From assembly GCA_051162045.1 (NCBI GenBank), contig JBISDI010000022.1: a stretch of 64,000 nt of DNA. One strand, written 5' to 3'. Below the pieces are notes generated by a model that was not told the origin of the DNA, did not search any database, and saw only the letters and a list, made by a program, of their open reading frames with translations. The stretch is from Anaerozeibacter quisquiliarum. Lineage in GTDB: Bacteria > Bacillota > Clostridia > Christensenellales > Aristaeellaceae. Made by a program: the position numbers and the translations under genes. Of this stretch, positions 16,210 to 25,612 are shown piece after piece. The first letter of the stretch is position 1; the number at the start of each line of letters is the position of its first letter.

Positions 16210-19200
16210 CTAACTTTCATCGCGGTTCGCGGGCCGCACCGCCTCGAGCACCTGCTTCGCCGTGAGCGGCTGCAGCACGCGCGCCGCCCCGCCCAGGCGC
16301 TCGTCGAACTGGCAGAGCGTGCGGTGCTCGCAGTGCTCGCAGGCGGTGCGGCCGGAAAGGCTATAGGGCGCGATCGAGGTGTCGCCCAAGCGCATCGCGG
16401 CAAGGTGCTCGCGCGATTTCCCGAGCGTGTGCGTGATCAGCGCGTCGAAGTCGGCCTCGCTCAGCAGCCGGTCGGACGCGCGCAGCGAGCCGTCCTTATT
16501 GAACGAAATACCCAGGCTCAGCTCGGGTTCGGCCGCCATCGCGCGCACCACGCGCTCGTCCTTGAGCGTCAGCCCGTTCAGCCTGAGTTTTTTTTCGCGC
16601 GCCCGCTCGACCAACTGCTCGTCGCGCTCCTCGGTCTCGATCAGCGGGTCGGACACGTTGAAGTAGAACGCGCCCGAAGGCTTGCCGCCGCGCTGCCTGA
16701 GCACCGAGGCCAGGTAGACCATCAACTGCAATTGCAGCCCGTGGTAGATCTCGGCCAGGCTCAGCGCGCGCCCGCCGGTCTTATAGTCGATCACGCGCAG
16801 GTAGCGCGCGTCGCCGTCCTTCCACTCGTCCACCCGGTCGATCCGGCCGCTTAGCGCGCCGCGCTCGTCCAGATTCAATTGCGCCTCGCCGCGCTCGAGC
16901 TCGGCCTCGACCGCGACCGGGCGGAACCGGCTGCCCGCCGCCTGGCGCGCGACGATCGCGGCGGCGCGGCGCGCTACGCCCTTGATGCGCTTGAGCTCCT
17001 GCGCGGCCAGCGCGTCCCCGGCACAAAGCTGTCGCTCCGCCAGGTCGCTCAACACCTGATCCATCAGCGCGCGGCTGTCCTCGGGCGAAAGCGACGACAG
17101 GCGCTCGGCGCTCAGCGATACGAAGGCCTCGAGCGCGGCGTGATAGAAGGTGCCGGCGTCGCGCGGCGAAAGCTCGAACGGGCGAAACTCCTCGGGCCGG
17201 AGCGCGTATTGCGCGAAGTGCTCGAACGGGCAGCGTGCGAACCGCTCGAGCCTCGACGCGCTCACCGAGGTCGGAGACAGCAGCTTCTCCGCCAGCGCGC
17301 GCGGCAGCTGCTCCGAGCGCACCCGGTGCGAGGCGGCCGCGCGCATGCGCGCGGCCGCCTCGCGGCCCTCGGGCAGCGCCTCGAGCGCCGCGAGGCAGAT
17401 GCGCGCCGCGCGCGAGCCCGCGGCCAGCAGCGCGGGCAGGCGCGCCGCCGCGACCGACAATTGCTCGAGCCGGATCGCGCGCATGGCCTCGTCGTCGGCC
17501 ACGCCGCCGCGCACGCCCACGCCCGGCAGCACGCGCGAAATTTCCGCCATCAACGCGCCGGGCTGCAGCGCCCGGCCCGAGGCATCGCTCTGCGGCCTCG
17601 TGACCAGCAGGTAGTCGCCCGTCAGCGCCAGCAGCGACTTGAATCTGAGCCGCGTCATGCGCGAGCGGTCCTCGCCGGTCAGCGCGGCCAGGTCGGGCAG
17701 CAGCGCGAGCTCGTCCTCCGACAGCAGCGCGTCGTCGCGCTCGGGCGGAGCGTCGGACGCGCCCACCACGATCAGCGCCTTGACGCGCTTGCCCTTGAGG
17801 TGCGTAAGCTCGCCGCCCTCCACCGCGTCGGCCGACTGGGGCAGCGCCCTGACCTGAGCCTCGCTCAGCGCGCGGCGCATGAGATCGTAGATCGACTGCG
17901 CGGACAGCTTCTCCGCGCCCAGCAGCTCGTCCATCTGGTCGAGCGCGTCCAGGACCCGCTTCCACACCTGCGCGCCTTCCATCGCCCAGCCGGAAAGGCC
18001 CTGCGCCTCGAGCGCCAGGCGCGTGCGCTCGAGCTGGCCGTAGGCGTCCAGCTCCTCGAGCAATTGGTACACCGCCGTCAGGCGCGCGCGCGTATCCTGT
18101 CCCGCGCGCAGCCGTTCGATGAGGCGCTCGAGCGGAGCAACCAGTCGCGCTCGCGCCGCCTCGAGCGCGGTCATGGCCGCGTCGTCCGGGCTGTGCTGAA
18201 GCGGCAGCAGCCAGCGTCGGCCGCGCAGCGCTCGGCTGACGGCGTAATTCACCAATAAATCCGCTTCGTCATCGTCCAGGCCCGAGAAGCCCGAGCGGAT
18301 GTAGGACACCATGTCGTCCAATTGCACGCCGCGCGCGGCGATGCGCAGCGCCGACAATACGCACTGCGCGAGCGGGTGCCGGTCGGCGCCGCGGCCCGCG
18401 GCCAGGAACAGCGGCACCTCGGCCCGCGCGAACGCGCGGCGCAGCGCGTCCATCGTCTTAAGGTCGCCCGAGGCGCAAGCCACCGCCATGTCCTTGTAGC
18501 GAAAGCCGCGCGTACGCGCCAGCCGTCGCGCCAGCGCCGCGGCGAACTCGGCTTCGTCGTCGGGGTTCTTGCATAGCGCCAGTTGCACGCTGCCGGGCGC
18601 GCCCGCGCGCGGGCGACTGGGCACGGCGAACAGCTCGGCCTCGAGAAAGCCGATCGCGCCGCGCGCCGTCAGCGGGCCTTCCGCGTCCGGTGCGTGTTCG
18701 GTCGCCGGCCTATGGACCACCTCGATGCCGGCCTCGCGCGCGCGCGCGGTCAGCCGGTCGAGCGAACGCGCGACCGGCTCGAACAGGTAGGCGTCGCGCG
18801 CCGCGCGGTCGCACTCGAGCGTCAGCGCCACCGTAACCTCGTTCGCACAGCCGCACAGCGCGACGATCGTATTTATGAGCTTGGGTGTGAGCAGGTCGAA
18901 TCCGTGCACGCACACGCGCGCGCCGCGCAGGAACGGCGCGTCCGGCATGGCGCGCGCCGCGCGCGCCTGCTCGTCTTCGCCGTCGAGGAACCGCCCGGCA
19001 AGCGCGCGCTCGTAGGCGTCGTAGAGCAGGGCGAGGTCGTGCAGTTTCCTGGCGAGCGCGCCGTTTGCCGACCGGGCCTGGGCATGCACGTCCTCGGGGC
19101 TAAGCCCCGCCTGCTTGAACGCGGCGATTTGACGGGTGGCGCGCTCGGCGAAGCCGGGCCGCTTAACCGCGCCCGCATACCAGGTCAATTGTTTTTTCAG

Positions 19201-19494
19201 CCGCGCCGCCGCGGCGTGCATCAGCATCGTGCGCCCCTGCTCGTCCACGCGGGCCTCGCGCGGCCAGCCGGTCCCTTCAAATACGCGCGCATACAGCCGC
19301 TCGGGCGACAGTACGCTAAGCTCGAACGAGCCGGGCAAATCAAGGCCCTCGAGCGCGTCGCGCTCGGCCTGCAGCGTGAACTGAGAGGGCACCAGCAGGA
19401 TCACCGCGCCGGGCGTCGACAGCTGTGATGAGAGCAGTCCGGTCACCGCCGCCTGCACCGAGTGCGCGCGGCCGGTCAGGTAGGTAAGGCGCAT
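16210..19494 (-). CDS. addB: AddB-type subunit of the AddAB helicase-nuclease (PD-(D/E)XK nuclease)
   Basis: 1094 residues beginning MRLTYLTGRAHS, with GGAGGA six bases upstream. The N-terminal helicase-like half has a degenerate Walker A region (LTGRAHSVQAAV), so ATP binding is doubtful. The C terminus carries the nuclease core (SGRIDRVDEW...LRVIDYKTGG) and the four cysteines of the AddB iron-sulfur clasp: one in RFARCPFEHFAQ and three in CEHCEHRTLC. AddAB processes double-strand breaks and recognises Chi for RecA loading. addA normally follows addB, but here the gene ends 10 bp from the convergent, AT-rich CPBP gene and no addA is in the window. Divergent from an unusual ATPase gene. Confidence 0.85.
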   Translation of the reverse strand: MRLTYLTGRAHSVQAAVTGLLSSQLSTPGAVILLVPSQFTLQAERDALEGLDLPGSFELSVLSPERLYARVFEGTGWPREARVDEQGRTMLMHAAAARLKKQLTWYAGAVKRPGFAERATRQIAAFKQAGLSPEDVHAQARSANGALARKLHDLALLYDAYERALAGRFLDGEDEQARAARAMPDAPFLRGARVCVHGFDLLTPKLINTIVALCGCANEVTVALTLECDRAARDAYLFEPVARSLDRLTARAREAGIEVVHRPATEHAPDAEGPLTARGAIGFLEAELFAVPSRPRAGAPGSVQLALCKNPDDEAEFAAALARRLARTRGFRYKDMAVACASGDLKTMDALRRAFARAEVPLFLAAGRGADRHPLAQCVLSALRIAARGVQLDDMVSYIRSGFSGLDDDEADLLVNYAVSRALRGRRWLLPLQHSPDDAAMTALEAARARLVAPLERLIERLRAGQDTRARLTAVYQLLEELDAYGQLERTRLALEAQGLSGWAMEGAQVWKRVLDALDQMDELLGAEKLSAQSIYDLMRRALSEAQVRALPQSADAVEGGELTHLKGKRVKALIVVGASDAPPERDDALLSEDELALLPDLAALTGEDRSRMTRLRFKSLLALTGDYLLVTRPQSDASGRALQPGALMAEISRVLPGVGVRGGVADDEAMRAIRLEQLSVAAARLPALLAAGSRAARICLAALEALPEGREAAARMRAAASHRVRSEQLPRALAEKLLSPTSVSASRLERFARCPFEHFAQYALRPEEFRPFELSPRDAGTFYHAALEAFVSLSAERLSSLSPEDSRALMDQVLSDLAERQLCAGDALAAQELKRIKGVARRAAAIVARQAAGSRFRPVAVEAELERGEAQLNLDERGALSGRIDRVDEWKDGDARYLRVIDYKTGGRALSLAEIYHGLQLQLMVYLASVLRQRGGKPSGAFYFNVSDPLIETEERDEQLVERAREKKLRLNGLTLKDERVVRAMAAEPELSLGISFNKDGSLRASDRLLSEADFDALITHTLGKSREHLAAMRLGDTSIAPYSLSGRTACEHCEHRTLCQFDERLGGAARVLQPLTAKQVLEAVRPANRDES

Positions 19495-19594
19495 GGTCAT
19501 TCCTCCATCTGAGGAGATTATACCACATAAGCAGGCGCCGATTGCCAGCCCCAACAAATTTGTTCAACTTAGCGCTCCATTTTGAGCGAATATA

Positions 19595-19603
19595 TGCTAT
19601 AAT
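19595..19603 (+). promoter_or_regulatory. Extended -10 promoter for the 815-residue ATPase gene
   Basis: TGCTATAAT, an extended -10 (TGn-TATAAT), lies about 48 bp before the ATG at 19651. No good -35 box is at the expected distance. Confidence 0.55.
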
Positions 19604-19650
19604 AGTAAGAGCGGTTGATATCGCGTAAAATGTAGCGAAGGAGGGATGCC

Positions 19651-22098
19651 ATGATGGCACTGCCAGGCAAGTTGACGATTGGGTTTTTGCAGGAGGACAA
19701 CCCCATAAAGGCGTTTTTTCGCATTCGGCCAGTGGCGACCCTGGAAGAGGAAGGCTATCAGATGTTCGAGGATGCCGGCAGATTCCCGGAGGACGGGTGC
19801 ATTCGCATTGTGCCCGATAAAAACGAACTGGCACATTTCAAAAACCGGATGCGTCTGCTCGGCCGTTATTGTATGCTGGATTTGCGCAAATTCCCCGGCG
19901 AAAACGAAAAGATACGGCCTAACAAAAACTACGGCATCGGGTCCGAACGCAACACCTGCATCGTCTATTCCGATGTGATCCGCCGCGTGCCGAACGAGCT
20001 GCTTTGCGAGGTGCTCGACGCCCAGTACGTGTTCGTGGGCGCGCAGGTCACGCTGCGCGGCGAGCGGCCCGGCACGCGCTATGTGCTGGTACGCCGCGAA
20101 GGCACGCTGTCCGGCCCCTGGGTGTGGACCGACGCGCCCGACGTCGAGGGCTGCCTGCTGCTCACCCACGCGTCCGAGTACCCCTTCCTGTCGGAGCCCG
20201 AGGAGATGTTCCGGGACAGGCTGCTTACGCTGAGCGACGGGCAAGGCGGCTCGGTGACGCTGATGACCGATCCGGCCGCGTTCGGCGTGACCGCATGCGA
20301 GGCGGAAGAGGGCTTGACCGCCCCCGCGCCGGAACCGGTACCCGCGCCGACGCCCGATCCCTTGCCGGAGAACGCGCCCGCGCCGACGCCGGATCCCGCG
20401 CCGGAACCTGCGCCCGCGCCAATAGCCGAACCCGCGCCGACGCCGGAACCCGCGCCGACGCCCGCGCCTGCGGAGGATACCCTCCGCCCGGACCCCGCGC
20501 CGGAAAAGCCCTGGATGCAGCCGGCCGAACCGCCGCGCCCGCGCGCGATTGCCGGGCGGCTGAACCTGCGCGAACAGGCGCTGATTCAGCAGAGCGGCAT
20601 CAACCCCCGCAAGGGGCGGAGCCTCTCGGAGGTGGTGGACGAGCAGTGGCGCCGGTCGCGTTTCGACCAATTGGGGCATCCGGTGCCCGCCACCGCGACC
20701 GGCCGGCCGGTGGTCAGCCCGATCGAGCGCGCGGTGGAGGCGGTTGCGGAGGCCTTTCGGATGCCTCAGGCCCGCGCCGGGCTGTTTGAGGGACTGCTTG
20801 CCGACGGCGAGCTGCGCGCGGCGCTGTCCGACTGGCTCCAAATCGGCGAGCAGATCAAGGCCGACGCGTCCGACCGACGGATGGCCGAGCTCGAGTCGGA
20901 GCGGTTGAAGCTGCTGACCGAGATCGACGCGCTGCGCCGACGCCGCAGCGAGGCCAAGGCCCAATTGATGGAGGAACTGCGCCTGAGCCACCGTCAGGAG
21001 CTGCAAAAGCACGATGGCAAGCTCAAGGCGCTGGACGACAGGATCGCGCGCCATGAAGAAGCGGCGCGCAGCGCGCAGGCGGCGGCCGAGGCGGCGCGCG
21101 CGGCGCTGGACGAGGCGCTTGCGCAGGCCGACGAGCGGTTGGCCGCCCAATTGATGAACGGGCGGGCGCTGGAGCTCGCGCTGCACATGAAGGACCGCGG
21201 GGAGCCGGCGGGCCCACTCGAGCTCTACGAGCCGGGTGCGGGCCAGCTAATCAGCGATATCCGTGTGCGGCTCGAGAATGCCGGCATCTCCCTTGACAAC
21301 GAAGAAGCGGTCGGCCTGCTGGCCGCGCTGGCGATCGGCGCTCTGGCGGTCGTTTCGGGGCCGGTCGGCAGCGGCAAGTCGCAGCTGGTGCGCCAGCTGG
21401 CGGCGGCGCTGGGGCTCAGTGGGCCCGCGCGGCGCTTCGCCGAGGCGCGTTCGGCCGAGGGCCCGGAAGCCCGCGCGCTGCTCGAGCGCGCGGACGGGAA
21501 CGCGCCCTGTCTGCTGCTGATCGACGACGCCAACCTGGCGGGCGACGACGAGTTGATGAACGGCGCCATCCGCCTGCAGGAGGAGGCGCGCGCGCGGGGG
21601 CTCTCGCTGTGGGTGGCGCTGACCGTGCAGGACGCGCCCGACGGGCGCGCGCTGCCTCAGCGGCTGCTTGCTCGCGCGTTCTTTATCCGCCTGGACGCGC
21701 CGCCGGCCGATGCGCGCTGGCGTCCGGCCGAGCGCATGCCGTCGGAAAACGAGCGCGCGGTGGCGTTGTCCGCCATCATGGACGTGCTGCGCCCCGAAGG
21801 CGAGCTGCGCGGCGAAACCTGTCACCGGCTGAACCAATTGAGGGCGCGGCTCGGGGAAATCGGTTACCTCATCGACCGGCGCACGCTGGACGAGCTGTGG
21901 CTGTGCTGCGCCGCGCTCGAGCGCGGCGAACGGCTGAGCGCGATGGAGGTGCTCGACCGCGCGCTGGCCGCGCGCGCGCTGCCCGCGATGCTGGCCGCGA
22001 TGGACCTTGGGCAATTGACGCGGTTGCCGGAAATGCTCGGCGATATGCCGGTGTGCATGAAGCTGATGGAACAGCCGCTGCCGCTGCCGCCGCTGTAA
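19651..22098 (+). CDS. Unrecognised multidomain P-loop ATPase with Pro-rich linker and coiled coil
   Basis: 815 residues with GAAGGAGGG before the ATG. Four regions are visible. Residues 1-215 form a well-structured unknown domain (IRPVATLEEEGYQMFEDAG...). About 225-300 is a Pro/Ala/Glu repeat linker built on PAPTPDP-type units. About 395-510 is charged and alpha-helical, probably coiled coil. About 540-790 is an AAA-like ATPase with Walker A GPVGSGKS (570-577) and Walker B LLLIDDAN (621-628), followed by a region reporting on nucleotide (PQRLLARAFFIRLDAP). The order resembles McrB/MoxR-like ATPases that carry sensor domains, but no nuclease or partner gene is adjacent apart from divergent addB. 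Function unknown; cytoplasmic. Confidence 0.65.
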   Translation: MMALPGKLTIGFLQEDNPIKAFFRIRPVATLEEEGYQMFEDAGRFPEDGCIRIVPDKNELAHFKNRMRLLGRYCMLDLRKFPGENEKIRPNKNYGIGSERNTCIVYSDVIRRVPNELLCEVLDAQYVFVGAQVTLRGERPGTRYVLVRREGTLSGPWVWTDAPDVEGCLLLTHASEYPFLSEPEEMFRDRLLTLSDGQGGSVTLMTDPAAFGVTACEAEEGLTAPAPEPVPAPTPDPLPENAPAPTPDPAPEPAPAPIAEPAPTPEPAPTPAPAEDTLRPDPAPEKPWMQPAEPPRPRAIAGRLNLREQALIQQSGINPRKGRSLSEVVDEQWRRSRFDQLGHPVPATATGRPVVSPIERAVEAVAEAFRMPQARAGLFEGLLADGELRAALSDWLQIGEQIKADASDRRMAELESERLKLLTEIDALRRRRSEAKAQLMEELRLSHRQELQKHDGKLKALDDRIARHEEAARSAQAAAEAARAALDEALAQADERLAAQLMNGRALELALHMKDRGEPAGPLELYEPGAGQLISDIRVRLENAGISLDNEEAVGLLAALAIGALAVVSGPVGSGKSQLVRQLAAALGLSGPARRFAEARSAEGPEARALLERADGNAPCLLLIDDANLAGDDELMNGAIRLQEEARARGLSLWVALTVQDAPDGRALPQRLLARAFFIRLDAPPADARWRPAERMPSENERAVALSAIMDVLRPEGELRGETCHRLNQLRARLGEIGYLIDRRTLDELWLCCAALERGERLSAMEVLDRALAARALPAMLAAMDLGQLTRLPEMLGDMPVCMKLMEQPLPLPPL

Positions 22099-22109
22099 AG
22101 GCGATACCC

Positions 22110-22138
22110 CGTAGGGGCGACCTCAGGTCGCCCCTACG
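22110..22138. repeat. Perfect 29-nt palindromic repeat
   Basis: CGTAGGGGCGACCT, one base, then the exact complement. It lies 12 bp after the ATPase stop codon. The sequence style matches GTAGGGGCGACC palindromes dispersed in many bacterial genomes; it may also act as a terminator, but lacks a T run. Confidence 0.65.
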
Positions 22139-22189
22139 CAGTTTCCTCCGGCGCACAGGCGTTTTCGCCCGCCGCCGTTCAGTCTCTAC

Positions 22190-23023
22190 TTACCGCCCCC
22201 GCGACCTGTACGCCGACGGCGTCATGCCGGTGGCCTTGCGGAAGACCTTGGCGAAGTAGTTATAGTCAGGGATGCCCACGCACTCGGCCACGTCGCGGAT
22301 GGTCGCGCCGGGGCGGGCGAGCAGATGCTGCGCCGCGGTGATGCGCCGCTTCGAGATCAGGCCGGACACCGTGAGGCCCGGCTCGAGCTGCTTGGCCAGC
22401 AGGTACAGCTTGTTCTTGCTGCATGACAGCGCCTGCGCCAGCTGAGAAACCGTCAGCGGCTGGGCGTAATGCTCGCCGATGTAGCGGTCGAGCCGCTCCG
22501 CGTCGGTCTGCGCGCTGCGTTTCATCAGCCCTTCCAGCCGGATCTCGCTGACGCAGGCGTTGATGATTTCGTAGCCGGCCTTGATCTGCCGGTTCGAGAA
22601 CTGGGCGAGATTCGAGAACGCCGTTTCGAGCGCGGGCTGGTCGGGGTACCACGCGCACAGCTGCCGAGTGAGCGCCCATTGGGCCTCGCGCGGGCTGTCG
22701 TCGAGCAGCTGGCCGAACAATATCGTGGCGACCAGTTGCCCGCCCTCGGTGATCGGTACCACGGCGTCGATCAGCCCGGCGTGGCAGCGGTACTGCAGCG
22801 GCGCGTAGGGCGGCGTCAGCGAGGCGATCGCGCGCCGGTCGCAGGCAAAACAGCGCTGATAGCCCTGCGGGACAGAGCAGATCAAATCGCAGAACGCGCT
22901 GCGCGACCAGGCCGAGAATAGCTCCTCGCCGCTGATGTCGTGCAGCGATACTTGCAGGTGTGTGAGCTGGTGCAGGTTCTCGAGCAGGCCGGCCAGCCGG
23001 GCCACGTTGAGCGCGTGCTTCAT
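22190..23023 (-). CDS. AraC-family regulator with PocR ligand-binding domain
   Basis: 277 residues starting MKHALNVARL. Of four nearby in-frame ATGs this one has AGGGGG at six bases. The N-terminal half is a PocR-type sensor: LQVSLHDISGEELFS, then a cysteine-rich patch (CDLICSVPQGYQRCFACD) and YRCHAGLIDAVVPI. The C-terminal half is an AraC helix-turn-helix pair (TVSQLAQALSCSKNKLYLLAK and IRDVAECVGIPDYNYFAKVFRKATGMTP). PocR-AraC proteins activate catabolic operons on sensing small diols or sugars. It is divergent from the sugar importer at 23204 and is the likely activator of that operon. Confidence 0.88.
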   Translation of the reverse strand: MKHALNVARLAGLLENLHQLTHLQVSLHDISGEELFSAWSRSAFCDLICSVPQGYQRCFACDRRAIASLTPPYAPLQYRCHAGLIDAVVPITEGGQLVATILFGQLLDDSPREAQWALTRQLCAWYPDQPALETAFSNLAQFSNRQIKAGYEIINACVSEIRLEGLMKRSAQTDAERLDRYIGEHYAQPLTVSQLAQALSCSKNKLYLLAKQLEPGLTVSGLISKRRITAAQHLLARPGATIRDVAECVGIPDYNYFAKVFRKATGMTPSAYRSRGR

Positions 23024-23121
23024 CGACATCCCCCTCGCCATCATAGCACAATTATTTCATTTTGGGAAGATATTTCTATATGCTCAAACCATAATTGCTA
23101 TGACATACGTAAAAAATTCGG

Positions 23122-23127
23122 TATAAT
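23122..23127 (+). promoter_or_regulatory. Likely -10 box of the sugar importer operon
   Basis: TATAAT 77 bp upstream of the binding-protein start. No -35 box with proper spacing is present (nearest TTGCTA is 21 bp away), as expected for an AraC-activated promoter. Confidence 0.5.
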
Positions 23128-23203
23128 GCACATGAGCGATCATTGTGGGATGTGGTCGTCAGACCACTCGGCAATGACGAAAACGGTAAGGAGGTCATCT
23201 GTC

Positions 23204-24439
23204 ATGAAGAGGGCGCTAACCATGCTGCTGGCTCTGGCGACGTTGCTGTCCGTGGGGATCGCCGCGGCCGCCGAGGGCAAGACCATCGTCTATTGGTCGA
23301 TGTGGGAATCGACCGAGCCGCAGGGCGTCGTGATTCAGGAAGCGGTCAATGCCTACATGGCGGCCACCGGCAACACGGTGGACGTGCAGTTCAAGGGCCG
23401 CACCGGCATCCGCGAGGGGTTACAGCCCGCACTGGACGCCGGCACCGCGATCGACCTGTTCGACGAGGACATCGACCGCGTCAACAAGACCTGGGGCAAG
23501 TACATCATGGACCTCGAGGAGCTTAGCAAGGCTTCCGATTACGAGGCCACCGCGATCTCCGGCCTGATCGCGGCCTGCCGCGAGGTGGGCGGAGGCACGC
23601 TTAAGTCGATCCCCTACCAACCCAACCTGTTTAACTACTTCTACAACCGGGAGATCTTCGACGAGGCCGGGATTGCTCAAGTGCCCGCCACCTGGGCGGA
23701 ATTCCTTGACGCCTGCCAGAAGATCAAGGACGCCGGCTACATCCCGATCACCAGCGACGACGCCTACATCATCTGCATGTACGGCTACCACCTGGCGCGC
23801 CTGATCGGCGAGGCAGGGGTCGACGACGTGGTGAAAAACGGCAAGTGGGCGGAGGAGCCCGCGGTGCTCGAAGCCGCCAAGGCCTACGAGGAGTTGGCCG
23901 CGAAGGGCTTCCTCTCCCCGACCATCGGCTCGGCGGTATGGCCGATCAACCAGAACGGCGAGCTGGCGCTGGGCGACGCGGCCATGTACCTGAACGGATC
24001 GTGGCTGCCCAACGAGGTCAAGGCCATGACCGGCCCGGACTTCATGTGGGGCTGCTTCGCCTATCCGGCGCTCGAGGGCGGCGCGAACGGCACCGAGGCC
24101 GGCAACTTCGGCGCGCAGGTGTACGCGATCAACAAGGTAAGCCAGGTCGCGCCCGAGGCGTTTGAGCTGATCCGCTACATCACCAAGGGCGAGTTTGACC
24201 AGAAGCTGTCGAGCGAATCGGTGGGCATCCCCGCCGACACCGCGAACGCCGAGTGGCCCGCGATGCTCGCCGCGGTCAAGGACGTCATGGGCGGCCTTAG
24301 CACCCGCTGGACCTGGGCGGCGGGCATCGAGAACAACCCCGACATGACCCCGATCATCAAGGAGAACTTCCAGAAGCTGTGCGCCGGCAAGCAGACCGCG
24401 CAGCAGTTCGTGGACGCCATGGAGGCGGCCAGCAAGTAA
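23204..24439 (+). CDS. Sugar ABC transporter substrate-binding protein (family 1)
   Basis: 411 residues; AAGGAGGT lies eight bases before the ATG. The signal peptide MKRALTMLLALATLL...AAAA has no lipobox cysteine. The mature protein starts EGKTIVYWSMWESTEPQG, the classical family-1 extracellular sugar-binding opening. Later segments FNYFYNREIFDEAGIAQVPATWAEFLDAC and AMYLNGSWLPNEVKAM follow the fold. It should capture an oligosaccharide outside the membrane and deliver it to the two permeases encoded downstream. The operon also has a DUF5107-like protein and a sugar kinase but no ATPase gene, so a shared MsmX-like ATPase must energise it. Ligand unknown, possibly an N-acetylhexosamine-containing disaccharide. 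Confidence 0.88.
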   Translation: MKRALTMLLALATLLSVGIAAAAEGKTIVYWSMWESTEPQGVVIQEAVNAYMAATGNTVDVQFKGRTGIREGLQPALDAGTAIDLFDEDIDRVNKTWGKYIMDLEELSKASDYEATAISGLIAACREVGGGTLKSIPYQPNLFNYFYNREIFDEAGIAQVPATWAEFLDACQKIKDAGYIPITSDDAYIICMYGYHLARLIGEAGVDDVVKNGKWAEEPAVLEAAKAYEELAAKGFLSPTIGSAVWPINQNGELALGDAAMYLNGSWLPNEVKAMTGPDFMWGCFAYPALEGGANGTEAGNFGAQVYAINKVSQVAPEAFELIRYITKGEFDQKLSSESVGIPADTANAEWPAMLAAVKDVMGGLSTRWTWAAGIENNPDMTPIIKENFQKLCAGKQTAQQFVDAMEAASK

Positions 24440-24530
24440 CCGCTTCGGAAACGCTATGGAGGCCGTACGTCTGACCTGGCGGGCGGCCTCCTGTTCCCCT
24501 TTCCGGAGGGGTCCCCCGCCTGCGGGCGCC

Positions 24531-24650
24531 CACCACCCCGCCCCCTACGGGCACCCCTCACGGGGTCACCACCCCGCCTGCGGGCACCCCTCCAAGGAGG
24601 GGAATGGAGGGGAATGAGGGGAATGGAGGGGAACGGGAGGGGCGGCCCGG
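24531..24650. repeat. Dispersed GC-rich intergenic repeat (copy 2) inside the sugar operon
   Basis: Near-identical to 2042-2130, with its CCCCTCCAAGGAGGGG palindrome at 24587-24602 followed by imperfect GGAATGGAGG tandem units. It occupies most of the 250-bp gap between binding protein and permease genes, where it could separate expression of the two. Confidence 0.7.
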
Positions 24651-24692
24651 CGTTACGAATCCAATGTTTTTCTACGTTAAGGGGGCTTTCGC

Positions 24693-25598
24693 GTGAAGAA
24701 GAGCAAGACCATGATCGTCGTATTCCTGGCCCCTGCGCTGGTCTTCTTTCTGACGATCTTCGTCTACCCCATTCTGCGCACCGCGCTGATGAGCTTTTTT
24801 CTGGTGGGAAACGTCACCTCCGGCATCGACGAATGGCAATTCGTCGGCCTTGAAAACTACGGGTCGCTCTACGGCACCAGCCTGTTTCGGATCTCGATGT
24901 GGAACCTGCTGCGGATCTGGGCGGTGGGCGGCGCGGCCGTCATGACGCTGGCGCTGCTGTTCGCGGTGATCCTCAACAGCGGTATCAAATTCAAGAAGTT
25001 CTTTCGCGCGGCGATCTACCTGCCCAATGTCATCAGCGCGGTGGCGCTGGCGACGATGTGGCTGCAATATGTGTACAACCCGCGCTTCGGCTTACTCCAT
25101 GAGCTTTTTTCGTTTTTGCACCTCGACGCTCTCGCCGCGTTCCAGTGGACCGAGGCGGGCGCGAAGTTCTGGGCGCTCACGTTTGCCTACGCCTTCGGCA
25201 TGGTCGGCTACCACATGCTGATCTTCGGGAGCGGCATCGAAAAGATACCGCCCGAGTACTACGAGGCCTCGTCGATCGACGGAGCGAGCAGGATCGCCCA
25301 GTTTAGGCACATCACCCTGCCGCTGATCAAGGGCGTATTTCGCACCAACCTCACGATGTGGTCGATCAGCTCGGTGGGCTTCTTCGTCTGGTCGCAGCTG
25401 TTCTCGACCGTCACCGCCGACACGCAGACGATCACGCCCATGGTGTACCTGTACCTGCAGGTGTTCGGCGCGGGCAACGTGGTCACCGAGCGCAACGCGG
25501 GCCTGGGCGCGGCGGTGGGCATGGTGCTGGGCATCTGCGTGGTGGTGGCGTTTTTAATCATCAGCCGCGTCATCCGCGACGACGACCTGGAATATTGA
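24693..25598 (+). CDS. Sugar ABC transporter permease (MalF/UgpA type)
   Basis: 301 residues from a GTG start with AAGGGGGC upstream. Six membrane helices are apparent. The EAA loop, which docks on the ATPase, reads YYEASSIDGASRIAQFRHITLPLIKG, a canonical carbohydrate-family (CUT1) motif. It pairs with the permease encoded 15 bp downstream. The first permease of CUT1 systems usually has this YYEA-x-x-DGA pattern, supporting a sugar substrate. Confidence 0.92.
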   Translation: MKKSKTMIVVFLAPALVFFLTIFVYPILRTALMSFFLVGNVTSGIDEWQFVGLENYGSLYGTSLFRISMWNLLRIWAVGGAAVMTLALLFAVILNSGIKFKKFFRAAIYLPNVISAVALATMWLQYVYNPRFGLLHELFSFLHLDALAAFQWTEAGAKFWALTFAYAFGMVGYHMLIFGSGIEKIPPEYYEASSIDGASRIAQFRHITLPLIKGVFRTNLTMWSISSVGFFVWSQLFSTVTADTQTITPMVYLYLQVFGAGNVVTERNAGLGAAVGMVLGICVVVAFLIISRVIRDDDLEY

Positions 25599-25612
25599 GA
25601 GGGGGCGAGGGC

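Noticed and set aside
16879..18258. 459-codon plus-strand open frame inside addB.
   Set aside because: Arg/Gln/His-rich shadow of the addB reading frame.
20330..20520. Tandem GCGCCGACGCC-type DNA repeats as a CRISPR-like or microsatellite array.
   Set aside because: They are in frame within the ATPase gene and encode a Pro/Ala/Thr linker; there are no unique spacers.
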